A stretch of 64,000 nt of DNA from Rhodospirillales bacterium (GCA_028288725.1 JAQGIC010000116.1:1-64000), one strand, 5' to 3'. Positions 14,461 through 23,267 are shown, counted from the stretch's first letter. Translations and numbers: made by a program. The notes: generated by a model not told the origin, from the sequence alone.

Positions 14461-15714
14461 ATGCAAAAAGTTCGTCCGCACGCAAAAGGCATCGCGCTGT
14501 CGCTGATCGCCGCCGGCACCGTTCTGGCGTTGCCCCTGGCCGCCCAGGCTGCGGACCCCATCAAGATTGGCGTGATCGCCGAGGCGGCTTCGATCGCCGG
14601 CGCCGCCATTCCGAACGCAGCCCAGATGGCGGCCGACGAAATCAACGCCAAGGGCGGCGTCGACGGCCGCAAGATCGAGATCGTCACTTACGACGACCAT
14701 AGTTCCTCGAGCGACGCGGTGCGCGCTTTCCAGCGCGCGGCATCGGACGACAAGGTGCATGCGGTCATCGCCAGCTATATCAGCGAGGTCGTGCTGGCGC
14801 TCGAGCCGTGGGCCGCCCGCCTGCATATGCCGATGGTGACGCCGGGCGCGGCGTCCAACGAGATCAGCCAGGTGATCAAGAAGGACTATGATCACAACAA
14901 ATATACCTTCCACGGCTACCTGACGTCGGCCTTCCTGGCGCTGTCGGTCTGCGACGCGGCCAAGGATCTGCTGGTCGCGAACCTGCACATGAAGACGGCC
15001 GTCGTCATGAGCGAGGATGCCGCCTGGACCACGCCGCTCGACGCCGGCTATCTCGAATGCCTGCCCAAGATCGGCATCAAGGTGCTGGATCATATCCGCT
15101 TCTCGCCGGACACGACCGACTTCACCCCGATCTTCAATAAGATCGAGGGCGAGAAGCCCGACGTCATCATCACCGGCATCAGCCATGTCGGCGTGCAGCC
15201 GACGGTGCAGTGGCAAAGCCAGCAGGTGCCGATCCCGATGTTCGGCATCGCGTCCCAGGCGACCTCCAGCACGTTCTGGAAGGATACCAACGGTGCCGCC
15301 GACGGCGTGCTGTTCCAGACCGTGGCGGCCCCGGGCGTGGCGGTGACGCCGATGGCCGTGCCCTTCACGGACAATTACACCAAGCGCTACGGCATCACGC
15401 CGGCCTATTGCGGCAATACGGCCTATGACGAGGTCTATTATATCGCCGACGCGATCAAGCGGGCCGGCTCGACCGACCCGGACAAGCTGGTGGCCGCGCT
15501 CGAAAAGACCGACTATGTCGGCACGATCGGCCGCGTCCAGTTCTACGGCAAGGATGACGCCTTCCCCCATGCCATGAAGCAGGGCACCGACTTCGTCTCG
15601 GGTCTGCTCGTGCAATGGCAGGACGGCAAGCAGGTGACGGTCTGGCCGACCGCCGTCGCCAACGCCAAGCTGAAGTTCCCGGGCTTCGTCAAGCTGCAGC
15701 AGGCGTCGAACTAA
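14461..15714 (+). CDS. Branched-chain amino acid-type ABC transporter, substrate-binding protein
   Basis: A 417-residue precursor with a signal peptide (cleavage likely after A-A-Q-A near residue 30). It starts the mature fold with I-K-I-G-V-I-A-E-A-A-S-I-A-G, as in LivJ-type type-1 periplasmic binding proteins, and continues with M-A-A-D-E-I-N-A-K-G-G-V. AGGGGGGAAAC lies directly before the ATG. A strong hairpin follows the gene, so the binding protein is probably made in excess over the permeases downstream. The substrate need not be an amino acid. Amides and aromatic acids also use this family. Confidence 0.85.
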   Translation: MQKVRPHAKGIALSLIAAGTVLALPLAAQAADPIKIGVIAEAASIAGAAIPNAAQMAADEINAKGGVDGRKIEIVTYDDHSSSSDAVRAFQRAASDDKVHAVIASYISEVVLALEPWAARLHMPMVTPGAASNEISQVIKKDYDHNKYTFHGYLTSAFLALSVCDAAKDLLVANLHMKTAVVMSEDAAWTTPLDAGYLECLPKIGIKVLDHIRFSPDTTDFTPIFNKIEGEKPDVIITGISHVGVQPTVQWQSQQVPIPMFGIASQATSSTFWKDTNGAADGVLFQTVAAPGVAVTPMAVPFTDNYTKRYGITPAYCGNTAYDEVYYIADAIKRAGSTDPDKLVAALEKTDYVGTIGRVQFYGKDDAFPHAMKQGTDFVSGLLVQWQDGKQVTVWPTAVANAKLKFPGFVKLQQASN

Positions 15715-15730
15715 CCGCGCTTATCGACAA

Positions 15731-15761
15731 CGATATCCGGCCTTTCAAGGGCCGGATATCG
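15731..15761 (+). terminator. Hairpin between the binding protein and permease genes
   Basis: Twelve-bp perfect arms (15731-15742 and 15750-15761) around a seven-base loop, without a clear T-run. In this position it probably causes partial termination or stabilises the upstream mRNA. Confidence 0.6.
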
Positions 15762-15834
15762 TCGTTCGCCGTTCCCTCATTCCCATCGGAATTGACCAGG
15801 CCAGCCGGCTTGGTCGGAATCGTCAGCGGGGCCC

Positions 15835-16710
15835 ATGCTCGGACTTCAAATCCTCATCGACGGATTCGCCATCAGCTCGCTCTATGCGCTGGGCGCGACC
15901 GGCTTCACCCTGATGTTCGGCGTCTCGGGCGTCCTCAACCTGTCCCATGGCTCGATCATGGTCGCAGCGGCGGTCGCGGCCTGGGTCATCGCGGGCTATC
16001 TGGGCGGCAACCCCTATCTGGGCGCGCTCGGCGGGGTCGGCTTCGGGCTGATCATGGCCTATGCGACCTATTTCACCGTGGTCCGGCCGATCCAGCGCTC
16101 CAAGGCGATCCCCAAGGAGGAAACCGAGATCTTCGTGCTCACCGGCACCTTGCTGTGGGGCATCATGATCCAGGAGGCGATCGCGTATTTCTACACGAGC
16201 AATCCCAAGACGGTGCGGCCGCTGGTGCCGGGCGTGTTCAATTTCCTGGGCGTGCGCACGCCGCTGAACGAGGTCGCGACGGCGATCATCTGCTGGGCGG
16301 TCATCGGGCTGTTGTGGCTGCTGGTCAACCGCACCCGGTCGGGCAAGGTGCTGCTCGCCGCCTCGATCAACCCGCGCGGCGTGACGCTGCTGGGCTTCGA
16401 ACTGTCCAGCGTCTATATCCTGGTCTGGACGATCTACGGCATCCTGGCCGGCATCGCCGGCGTGCTGCTGGCCATGTTCCTGGGCGTCAGCTCCGACGGC
16501 GTCGGCGCGCTGACCGCCAGCGCCTTCTCGATCGTCGTCCTGGGCGGGTTGGGCAGCGTCTCCGGCTCGCTCATCGCCGCCTATGTGGTCGGTTACATGG
16601 AAACCCTCACCGCCTATCTGATCTCGCCGGCCTATCGCACCATTCCCGTCCTGCTGCTGCTCGTGCTGGTGGTCTATATCCGCCCGCAGGGCCTGCTCGG
16701 CCGGCGCTAG
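15835..16710 (+). CDS. livH: Liv-type ABC transporter permease LivH
   Basis: A 291-residue inner-membrane permease with about eight hydrophobic segments. It has the LivH opening L-Q-I-L-I-D-G-F-A-I-S-S-L-Y-A-L-G-A-T-G and the N-L-S-H-G-S motif, and the cytoplasmic loop contains A-A-S-I-N-P-R-G-V-T-L-L-G. It would form a heterodimer with LivM and dock on the fused ATPase encoded downstream. It ends just before an AGGGAGGG ribosome-binding site for livM. Confidence 0.88.
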   Translation: MLGLQILIDGFAISSLYALGATGFTLMFGVSGVLNLSHGSIMVAAAVAAWVIAGYLGGNPYLGALGGVGFGLIMAYATYFTVVRPIQRSKAIPKEETEIFVLTGTLLWGIMIQEAIAYFYTSNPKTVRPLVPGVFNFLGVRTPLNEVATAIICWAVIGLLWLLVNRTRSGKVLLAASINPRGVTLLGFELSSVYILVWTIYGILAGIAGVLLAMFLGVSSDGVGALTASAFSIVVLGGLGSVSGSLIAAYVVGYMETLTAYLISPAYRTIPVLLLLVLVVYIRPQGLLGRR

Positions 16711-16724
16711 AGGGAGGGCATCAG

Positions 16725-17654
16725 ATGATCGGTCGTCTCTTCTCCGCCCGCCTGACCTGGGTGGCGCTTGCCATCCTGGTCATCGGCGCCACCCTGCCGC
16801 TCTATGTCACCGGCTACATCCTCGGCATCCTGACGCTGGCCTATTATTTCGGCGTGTTCGCCATGGCCTGGGACCTGCTGTTCGGCTTCGCCGGCGAGGT
16901 CAATTTCGGTCCGACCTTCCTGGTCGGGCTCGGCGCCTATACCGCCGGCATCATCAATGCCAACTGGGGATGGCCGATGGCCGCCTGCGTGCTGGCCGGC
17001 GCGTTGATGGCGGTGGGCGGCGGCGTGCTGCTGGCCTTGCCGGCGCTCAAGCTCAAGGGGCCGTATTTCGGCCTGGTCACGCTGGTCGCCGTCCTGCTGC
17101 TGCAGAATTTCATCGTGATCTTCGCCGGCATCACCGGCGGCGAGATCGGCCTCACCGTGCCCGACGTGCTGTTCATCGATGATGCGGCCAACTATGAATT
17201 CGCGCTGGGCTTCATGGCGCTGAGCGGCGCCATCCTGTTCGGCCTGTCGCGCTCGCCGATCGGCCTCATCCTGCAGGCCAGCGGTCAGGATGCGGTCGAG
17301 ACCGCGGCGCTGGGCTTCAATGTCGCCAAGCACAAGCTCGCCGCCTTCTGCGTCAGCGCGTTCTTCTCCGGCACCGCCGGCGCCTTGATGATCTTCTATC
17401 TGGGCACCGCCTCGGTCGGCACGGTGGTCGATATCGCGGTCGGCGTGCAGGTCATCATCGCGGCGGTGCTGGGCGGCCGGCGCACCATCCTGGGTGCCGC
17501 GGTCGGCGCCATCTTCCTGATCCTGGCGGGCGAGGCGCTGCGCCCGTTGGGCGAACTCAGCACCTTCGTGGTCTCGGCCGTGGCGCTCGCCGTGATCCTG
17601 TTCTTCCCGAACGGCTTCATCGGCAGTCTGCTGCGCGTGGGAGAGCGGTCATGA
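16725..17654 (+). CDS. livM: Liv-type ABC transporter permease LivM
   Basis: ATG 16725 follows AGGGAGGG (16711-16718) and gives 309 residues. It has the LivM signature G-F-A-G-E-V-N-F-G-P-T-F-L-V-G-L-G-A-Y and the loop A-S-G-Q-D-A-V-E-T-A-A-L-G-F-N, with about nine membrane segments. The stop overlaps the start of the ATPase gene (ATGA), so translation of permease and ATPase is coupled. Confidence 0.87.
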   Translation: MIGRLFSARLTWVALAILVIGATLPLYVTGYILGILTLAYYFGVFAMAWDLLFGFAGEVNFGPTFLVGLGAYTAGIINANWGWPMAACVLAGALMAVGGGVLLALPALKLKGPYFGLVTLVAVLLLQNFIVIFAGITGGEIGLTVPDVLFIDDAANYEFALGFMALSGAILFGLSRSPIGLILQASGQDAVETAALGFNVAKHKLAAFCVSAFFSGTAGALMIFYLGTASVGTVVDIAVGVQVIIAAVLGGRRTILGAAVGAIFLILAGEALRPLGELSTFVVSAVALAVILFFPNGFIGSLLRVGERS

Positions 17655-19117
17655 GCGCGCCTCTGCTCGAAGTTTCCGGCCTGACCAAACGGTTCGGCGG
17701 TCTGGTCGCGGTCAAGGGCATCGGCCTCGAGATCCGGCCCGGCGAAATTCTGGGCCTGATCGGCCCGAACGGCTCCGGCAAATCGACCGTGATGAAACTG
17801 ATCATGGGGATCGAGCGGCCGAACGCCGGCATGGTCAAGGTCGAAGGCGTCGATGTCGCCGGCTGGCCGTCGCACCGGATCGCCCGCCAAGGCGTCGGCA
17901 TCGTGTTCCAGCATTCCCGGCCGCTGCACCGCCAGACGGTGCTGGAGAACATCAAGCTGGCCCTGCTGCCCGACAGCCTGATCCGCCTGTTCGCCGATCC
18001 CGAGGTCGAGAGCAAGGCCATCGCCATCGCCGAGCGCGTCGGCCTGGGCGCGGTGCTGCACCGCCGGCCCGCGACCCTGCCTTTCGCCGATCTCAGGCGG
18101 ATGGAACTGGCCAAGGCCGTGGCGCGCGATCCCAAGATCGTGCTGGTCGACGAGCCGTTCGCGGGCCTGACCTCGGGCGAGGTCCACGATTTCTCCAACC
18201 TCATCCGCAGCTTCCGCGAGGAAGGCCGCGCGGTCCTGCTGGTCGACCACAATGTCAAAAGCGTCTCGGCCCTGGTCGACCGGGTCAAGGCCATGTACCT
18301 GGGCGAGCATATCGCCGAGGGCACGGCCGAAGAGGTGATGCGGGACGAGACGGTGCGCCGGGTCTATCTGGGCGGCGCCATCACCACGGCGGCCCGCCCC
18401 GAGGCGAGCTTCAAGGATGCCGAGCCGCTGTTGAAGGTCGAGGATGTCGGCGTGCTCTACGGCAAGGCCCAGGCGCTGGAAAAAGTCTCGATCCACGTGC
18501 ACGAGGGCGAGTTCGTCTCGGTCGTGGGCTTGAACGGCGCCGGCAAGACCACTTTGTTCAATGCCATTTCCGGTCTGGTGCCCTATTCGGGCACGATCGG
18601 CTGGGGCGGGACGGCGCTCGCCGGGCGCACGCCGGCCGCGATCGCGCGGGATGGCATCGTGCAATGCCCGGAAACGCGCGAACTGTTCGGCGACATGAGC
18701 GTGCGCGAGAACCTGGATCTGGGGGGGCAGCACCTGTCGAAGGCGGAGCGGCTGGAACGGACCGAATGGCTGTTCGAGCTGTTTCCCATCATCAAGGCGC
18801 GCCAGCCGCAGGCCGCGAAGACGCTCAGCGGCGGCGAGCAGCAGATGCTGGCGATCGCGCGCGCGCTCATGATGAAGCCGCGCCTGTTGATCCTGGACGA
18901 ACCGACGCTCGGCCTGGCGCCGGTCATCCTGGAACAGCTGTCGAAGGCGCTGGAAAAGCTGCGCCAGACGACCTCGATCACCGTGCTGCTGGGCGAACAG
19001 AACGTCACCTTCGCACTGCCCCACGCCGACCGGGTCTATGTGCTGGAACATGCCCGCATCATCTGGGAAGGCGACCCCGGGCGCTTCGCCAAGGAGGCGG
19101 GGGCGGGGCTGCTGTAG
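17651..19117 (+). CDS. Fused LivG-LivF ABC transporter ATPase (two nucleotide-binding domains)
   Basis: A 488-residue protein that joins two ATPase domains usually encoded separately. Domain 1 (about 1-245): Walker A G-P-N-G-S-G-K-S (38-45), Walker B V-L-V-D-E-P, H200, but a poor signature L-P-F-A-D-L-R (143-149) where LSxGx is expected. Domain 2 (about 260-488): Walker A G-L-N-G-A-G-K-T (293-300), signature L-S-G-G-E (392-396), Walker B L-I-L-D-E-P. One polypeptide would power both LivH and LivM. The degenerate first signature suggests one of the two ATP sites may be weak, as in other asymmetric ABC transporters. Confidence 0.87.
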   Translation: MSAPLLEVSGLTKRFGGLVAVKGIGLEIRPGEILGLIGPNGSGKSTVMKLIMGIERPNAGMVKVEGVDVAGWPSHRIARQGVGIVFQHSRPLHRQTVLENIKLALLPDSLIRLFADPEVESKAIAIAERVGLGAVLHRRPATLPFADLRRMELAKAVARDPKIVLVDEPFAGLTSGEVHDFSNLIRSFREEGRAVLLVDHNVKSVSALVDRVKAMYLGEHIAEGTAEEVMRDETVRRVYLGGAITTAARPEASFKDAEPLLKVEDVGVLYGKAQALEKVSIHVHEGEFVSVVGLNGAGKTTLFNAISGLVPYSGTIGWGGTALAGRTPAAIARDGIVQCPETRELFGDMSVRENLDLGGQHLSKAERLERTEWLFELFPIIKARQPQAAKTLSGGEQQMLAIARALMMKPRLLILDEPTLGLAPVILEQLSKALEKLRQTTSITVLLGEQNVTFALPHADRVYVLEHARIIWEGDPGRFAKEAGAGLL

Positions 19118-19123
19118 GGCGGC

Positions 19124-19720
19124 TTACCCGCGGAACTGCGCCACCAGCCGGCGGGCGATCGTCTCGGGCCCGTCGCCGCCGGGCCGATACCAGGCGAGCG
19201 TCCAGTTGAGCGCGCCCAGCAGGGCCAGGCGCAGGAACTGCCGATCCTGGTGGGGGCCGAGCGGCAGGGCCGCGACCAGATCGCGGAACGTCGCTTCATA
19301 CCGGTCCCGCTCGCGGATCAACTCGGCCCGGGCCGCACCGGACGACGCCGGCCAGCCGGCGATGACGGCGGCGGCATAGCCGCGCTTGTCGAGCAGCGTG
19401 CCGAGATGGGCGGCGGCGGCGGCCTCGAGCCGGGTCCAGGGCTCGGTCTCGCCGGCGATCGCGGCCTGAACCGCCTCCAGCATCTGCTCCATGCCGAGGG
19501 TGTAGACCGCGACCAGCAGGTCCTCTTTCGAGGGGAAATGATAATAGAGCGAGCCCGGCAGCATGCCGACCGCCGTGGCGATGTCGCGCATCGAGGTACT
19601 GTCATAGCCGCGGGCGCCGAACAGCCGGGCGGCCTCGTCGAGCAGCAGGGTCCGGCGATTGTCCGGCCGGACGAGCCCATCCTGTTGCAACATGTTCGTG
19701 CTCTTGGGTCTTCTGGACAT
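19124..19720 (-). CDS. TetR-family transcriptional regulator
   Basis: I place the start at ATG 19720 (M-S-R-R-P-K-S-T-N). The longer frame adds 25 residues without support. The helix-turn-helix is clear: R-R-T-L-L-L-D-E-A-A-R-L-F-G-A-R-G-Y, then T-S-M-R-D-I-A-T-A-V-G and S-L-Y-Y-H-F-P-S-K-E-D-L. The C-terminal half is the ligand-binding part. It converges on the Liv operon, with stop codons seven bases apart. It could control that transporter or something upstream. No ligand can be inferred. Confidence 0.85.
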   Translation of the reverse strand: MSRRPKSTNMLQQDGLVRPDNRRTLLLDEAARLFGARGYDSTSMRDIATAVGMLPGSLYYHFPSKEDLLVAVYTLGMEQMLEAVQAAIAGETEPWTRLEAAAAAHLGTLLDKRGYAAAVIAGWPASSGAARAELIRERDRYEATFRDLVAALPLGPHQDRQFLRLALLGALNWTLAWYRPGGDGPETIARRLVAQFRG

Positions 19721-19842
19721 GAGGGGCAAGCGTTCCGGAGGGGCTGAAGGCGGCAGGATGGCGCCCATGTTAAAGGAGCCTAAGGCTTTCCGCACGATTA
19801 TGATGGCCGCGACGGTCTTGGCCCGGGACGTGATGTGATGAA

Positions 19843-20097
19843 CCGCGCGAACAAGAATATTTCAAAAGGTTCCGAAACCTGACCGGCATCCTGGTTGCGG
19901 GCAACCTCAACAGCACGCCCCACCAGAATGGTGAATTTCATGCCGGGACCTTTACTGGCACGCTGCCCAGTGCCGCGCCCGCGCCGGCGCCGCAGTTCGG
20001 CAGCAGCCCTTTCATCGGCGTGATCCCGGCGGGGGCTCTGCTGCTCGGTCTGCGCGGCCACCGCCGCCGGGCCACCCCACGCCCTGGAGCGCGATGA
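19843..20097 (+). pseudogene. Start-less frame with PEP-CTERM-like tail (possible gene remnant)
   Basis: An open frame without a convincing start codon begins after a TGA near 19839 and reads through to TGA 20095-20097. It ends in a Pro/Ala-rich linker (P-A-P-A-P-Q-F-G-S-S-P), then F-I-G-V-I-P-A-G-A-L-L-L-G-L and an Arg-rich tail. This is the shape of PEP-CTERM/VPxxA sorting signals: linker, hydrophobic helix, basic end. Upstream residues include V-A-G-N-L-N-S-T-P-H. I read it as the 3' end of a lost surface-protein gene. Chance is possible. The rest of 19721-20195 shows only repeat copy B. Confidence 0.3.
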
Positions 20098-20195
20098 TAT
20101 GAGGCCTGCTCGGCCTCATATCTGAATCGCACTCTAATCAAATATTTAGAGACTGATTCACCGATCAAACCGAGCCGGTTTGATCGGATCAGGCT
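20091..20195. repeat. Dispersed palindromic repeat, copy B (two modules)
   Basis: Module 1 has perfect 11-bp inner arms (20096-20106 and 20112-20122), extended by outer bases that pair with ATCGCACTCT. Module 2 has perfect 12-bp inner arms (20161-20172 and 20176-20187) plus outer arms AGAGACTGAT and ATCAGGCTCT with one mismatch. It ends exactly before the dehydrogenase stop, the same spacing logic as copy A. Confidence 0.8.
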
Positions 20196-21098
20196 CTACC
20201 CGCTCACGCTCCGCACGATATCGATCGCCCGCCGCAGCAGCGTTTCGGAGGCTTCCGGCGTCCGGAATGCCGCATGCGCGGTCAAGGTTACGTTCGCCAC
20301 GCGCGTCAAAGGATGATCGGCCGCCAGCGGCTCGCTGGTGAACACGTCCAGCCCGGCATGGCGCAGATGGCCGCTCTCCAGGGCCGCGATCAGCGCCGCC
20401 TCGTCGACCAGCGCGCCGCGCGCCGTGTTGACCAGGATGGCGCCGGGCTTGAGCCTGGCCAGCTCGGCCGCCCCCAGCATGCCGCGCGTCTCATCGTTGA
20501 GCGCCAGATGCAGCGACAGGATATCGGCGGACGCCAGCAGCTCGTCGCGGGTGACCAGCGGCACCGGCGCGTCGGGCACGGGCGAGCGGTTCCAGGCGAC
20601 GACCTTCATGCCGAGCCCCTGCGCCATCCGCGCCACCTCCAGCCCGATGCCGCCCAGTCCCAAGAGGCCCAGCACCTTGCCCTGCAGCTGCATGCCGCCC
20701 AACGGCTGCCAAGTCCCCCGGCGCAACGCCCCGTCCATGGTCGCGACCGACTTCGCGGCGGCAAAGATCAGCGCCATCGTATGTTCGGCCACGGCGCGGT
20801 CGCCATAGCCCTTGATGGTATGGACCGTCACGCCGAGCTGTTTCAGCTCGGCGACGTTCATGTAGCTGGCGGCGCCCACGCCCAGGAACACGACATGGCG
20901 CAGGTCGGGGCATTGGGCGATCACGTCGGTCGGCAGATGGGAATGATCGTCGATCAGCACCTGATAGCCCGCGACCAGCGGCGGAATGGCGCTCGGCACC
21001 TGGGCCAGGTTGACCGTGATCGCCGGATCGTCGGCGCGATGCACGCGGCGGAACACCGGCTCCATCTGCGGATTGCAATCGATGAATATCGTTTTCAT
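20196..21098 (-). CDS. D-2-hydroxyacid dehydrogenase (NAD-dependent, phosphoglycerate dehydrogenase-like)
   Basis: ATG 21098 follows GGAG and gives 300 residues. The NAD-binding motif G-L-G-G-I-G (147-152) and the catalytic triad R227 (N-T-A-R-G), E256 (S-E-P-L) and H275 are all present. The family reduces 2-keto acids to D-2-hydroxy acids, or oxidises 3-phosphoglycerate, hydroxypyruvate and similar substrates. The protein lacks an ACT regulatory domain, so it is probably not the main serA. It is divergent from leuA, with which it shares a 450-base control region. Confidence 0.82.
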   Translation of the reverse strand: MKTIFIDCNPQMEPVFRRVHRADDPAITVNLAQVPSAIPPLVAGYQVLIDDHSHLPTDVIAQCPDLRHVVFLGVGAASYMNVAELKQLGVTVHTIKGYGDRAVAEHTMALIFAAAKSVATMDGALRRGTWQPLGGMQLQGKVLGLLGLGGIGLEVARMAQGLGMKVVAWNRSPVPDAPVPLVTRDELLASADILSLHLALNDETRGMLGAAELARLKPGAILVNTARGALVDEAALIAALESGHLRHAGLDVFTSEPLAADHPLTRVANVTLTAHAAFRTPEASETLLRRAIDIVRSVSG

Positions 21099-21188
21099 GG
21101 GGGCGGCTCCGATATCGGCGAGGCTTGGTCTTAAATGATCAAAGCAGCTCGGCTGCGGCAGCAATATTACAAATCGACATTGCAGACA

Positions 21189-21214
21189 TTCGGTTTGTTT
21201 CGGCTGAAACCGAA
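21189..21214. promoter_or_regulatory. Inverted repeat upstream of the leuA promoter
   Basis: TTCGGTTT (21189-21196) and AAACCGAA (21207-21214) are perfect 8-bp arms 10 bp apart, ending nine bases before a consensus TTGACA. Spacing fits a dimeric repressor or activator site. The protein that binds is unknown. Confidence 0.4.
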
Positions 21215-21222
21215 CTCCAAGG

Positions 21223-21228
21223 TTGACA
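21223..21228 (+). promoter_or_regulatory. Candidate -35 element of leuA (TTGACA)
   Basis: A perfect TTGACA. The -10 region about 17 bp downstream is poor (GAAATG). Transcription from here would give a leader of about 290 nt carrying the leader peptide at 21260. Confidence 0.4.
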
Positions 21229-21259
21229 GGGAAACCGGGTTCATGGAAATGCTTGTCGC

Positions 21260-21292
21260 ATGATTACCGGGATCGCCCTGCTTCGACTTTAA
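21260..21292 (+). CDS. Putative leuA leader peptide (MITGIALLRL)
   Basis: A ten-codon open frame, ATG 21260 to TAA 21290-21292, reading M-I-T-G-I-A-L-L-R-L. It has three Leu codons (CTG, CTT, CTT) and two Ile codons. GGAAA lies about ten bases before the ATG. A perfect hairpin begins two bases after the stop. A short Leu-rich frame, an immediate hairpin and then leuA form the usual layout of leucine attenuation in proteobacteria: a ribosome stalled at Leu codons would change the folding of the downstream RNA. That it regulates leuA is inference. Confidence 0.55.
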   Translation: MITGIALLRL

Positions 21293-21294
21293 GA

Positions 21295-21318
21295 CCCGAC
21301 CTCTCGCGAGGGGTCGGG
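21295..21318 (+). promoter_or_regulatory. Leader hairpin after the leucine leader peptide
   Basis: Ten pairs (one G-T) close a four-base loop: arms 21295-21304 and 21309-21318. It starts two bases after the leader stop codon. It could be the pause hairpin or the attenuator stem. No T-run follows. Confidence 0.5.
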
Positions 21319-21453
21319 CCGTTGGTATGTCGTCTGCCGGTGTTTGGAATCCTGGAAATTCTCATGTATACGAACGCAATTGTCGATCGTCTCCGATCTC
21401 GCCCCCGTGCGAGCGGCGACATGTGGGTCTGCTTCGAGCTCACCCTGCGACTT

Positions 21454-21469
21454 CCCGGCGGCCGCCGGG
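21454..21469. promoter_or_regulatory. GC palindrome in the distal leuA leader
   Basis: CCCGGCGGCCGCCGGG is a perfect 16-bp palindrome about 80 bases before leuA. GGGCTGCCCGCCGGC next to it could pair alternatively with the same bases, as expected for a terminator/antiterminator switch. A second short frame, M-W-V-C-F-E-L-T-L-R-L-P (ATG 21421), overlaps it. Confidence 0.35.
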
Positions 21470-21549
21470 CCTGAGGGCTGCCCGCCGGCTGTAGCCTTGC
21501 CTCGTTCGCACATTCCTTTCCGACGAATTGCCGAGTTCGAGTTGATCCC

Positions 21550-23220
21550 ATGTTGACCAATCCCGCTGCCAAATACCGCGCCTTCCCGCCCGTCCAGCTG
21601 CCGGACCGGACTTGGCCGTCCAAGACGATCACCCAGCCGCCGATCTGGTTGTCGACCGACCTGCGCGACGGCAATCAGGCGCTGATCGAGCCGATGGACG
21701 GCGAGCGCAAGCGCCGCTTCTTCGATCTCCTGGTCAAATCCGGCTTCAAGGAAATCGAGGTGGGCTTTCCGTCGGCCTCGCAGACCGAATTCGATTTCGT
21801 GCGCGAGCTGATCGAGGGCGACCGGATCCCGAAGGATGTCTGGATCCAGGTGCTGACCCAGGCCCGGCCCGAACTGATCGAGCGGACGTTCGAGGCGCTC
21901 AAAGGGGCGCCGCGCGCGATCGTGCATTTCTACGGCGCCACCGCGCCCAATTTCCGCCGCATCGTGTTCGGCCAGGACAAGCCCGGCACGGTGGCGCTGG
22001 CCGTCGCCGCCGCCAAGCAGATCAAGGAGCTGGCCCGCAGCCGGCCCGAGACCGACTGGCGCTTCGAATACTCGCCCGAGGTGTTCAGCGGCACCGAACT
22101 GGATTTCGCGGTCGAGATCTGCGACGCCGTGCTCGACGTCTATCAGCCGACCCCGGCCAACAAGGTCATCCTCAACCTGCCGGCCACGGTCGAGATGTCG
22201 ACGCCGAACATCTATGCCGACCAGATCGAATGGTTCGGCCGGCATGTCAGCCGGCGGGATTCGGTCATCATCAGCGTGCATCCGCATAATGACCGGGGCA
22301 CCGGCGTCGCCGCGGCCGAGCTCGCCGTCATGGCCGGCGCCGACCGGGTCGAGGGTTGCCTGTTCGGCAATGGCGAGCGGACCGGCAATGTCGATATCGT
22401 GACGCTGGCACTCAATCTGTACACGCAGGGCGTCTCGCCCGCGCTCGATTTCTCCGACATGCAGTCCGTGGTCAAGACGGTCGAATACTGCAACCAGCTG
22501 CCGGTGCATCCGCGCCATCCCTATGCCGGCGATCTGGTGTTCACCGCCTTTTCCGGCTCGCACCAGGACGCGATCAAGAAGGGCTTCGCCGATCTCGAAG
22601 GGCGCAACGACCAGCATTGGGAACTGCCCTATCTGCCGATCGATCCGGCCGATATCGGCTGTTCGTACGAGGCGGTGATCCGGGTCAACAGCCAGTCGGG
22701 CAAGGGCGGCGTCGCCTGGCTCCTGGAGCAGGACCGCGGGCTGAAACTGCCGCGCCGGCTGCAGATGGCCTTCAGCAAGGTGGTCCAGGAAATTTCCGAC
22801 CGGACCGGCAAGGAACAGACCGCCGCCGATATCTGGGACGCGTTCCGCCGGACCTACCACCTCGACGGGAGCCCGCGCATCCAGCTGATCGATCATCAGG
22901 AGACCGGCACAGCCAAGCAGCGCACGGTCATCGCGCGCATCCTGCTCGACGGGCGCGAGCAGACCGTGTCGGGCCAGGGCAACGGCCCGATCTCGGCCTT
23001 CATTGACGCGATCCGCCAGGCCTGCGGCGTCACGCTCGACCTGGTCGACTATCAGGAGCATACGCTGCGTGCCGGCGCCGACGCGCAAGCCGCTTCCTAT
23101 ATCGAGTTCAAGGGGGCGGATGGGGCGACCATCTTCGGCGTCGGCCTGGACGAGGATATCGCGACCAGTTCGTTGAAGGCGGTGGCGAGCGCCGCCAACA
23201 CCGCGCTGGGCGGCAAGTAG
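21550..23220 (+). CDS. leuA: 2-isopropylmalate synthase
   Basis: A 556-residue LeuA of the long proteobacterial class (LeuA2-like). The HMGL-type TIM barrel carries [10 protein letters not shown] (35-44, catalytic R39 and metal ligand D40), the metal motif H-P-H-N-D-R-G-T-G and [10 protein letters not shown]-terminal LeuA regulatory (dimer) domain follows from about residue 420. It condenses acetyl-CoA with 2-oxoisovalerate, the committed step of leucine synthesis, and is normally feedback-inhibited by leucine. Transcription is probably attenuated through the leader peptide at 21260. A GC-rich hairpin follows the stop. Confidence 0.93.
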   Translation: MLTNPAAKYRAFPPVQLPDRTWPSKTITQPPIWLSTDLRDGNQALIEPMDGERKRRFFDLLVKSGFKEIEVGFPSASQTEFDFVRELIEGDRIPKDVWIQVLTQARPELIERTFEALKGAPRAIVHFYGATAPNFRRIVFGQDKPGTVALAVAAAKQIKELARSRPETDWRFEYSPEVFSGTELDFAVEICDAVLDVYQPTPANKVILNLPATVEMSTPNIYADQIEWFGRHVSRRDSVIISVHPHNDRGTGVAAAELAVMAGADRVEGCLFGNGERTGNVDIVTLALNLYTQGVSPALDFSDMQSVVKTVEYCNQLPVHPRHPYAGDLVFTAFSGSHQDAIKKGFADLEGRNDQHWELPYLPIDPADIGCSYEAVIRVNSQSGKGGVAWLLEQDRGLKLPRRLQMAFSKVVQEISDRTGKEQTAADIWDAFRRTYHLDGSPRIQLIDHQETGTAKQRTVIARILLDGREQTVSGQGNGPISAFIDAIRQACGVTLDLVDYQEHTLRAGADAQAASYIEFKGADGATIFGVGLDEDIATSSLKAVASAANTALGGK

Positions 23221-23226
23221 GGAAAT

Positions 23227-23258
23227 GGGCTCCGCGTCGTTCGAACGGCGCGGAGCCC
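23227..23258 (+). terminator. Hairpin terminator after leuA
   Basis: Outer 10-bp arms (23227-23236 and 23249-23258) enclose the inner palindrome CGTTCGAACG. It separates the convergent leuA and lipoprotein genes. No long T-run. Confidence 0.6.
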
Positions 23259-23267
23259 CTGGCCTTC

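Noticed and set aside
21421-21474. Short frame M-W-V-C-F-E-L-T-L-R-L as the main leuA leader peptide
   Set aside because: It has Leu codons, but it overlaps the GC palindrome and lacks a clean ribosome site. The 21260 frame with an immediate hairpin fits attenuation better.
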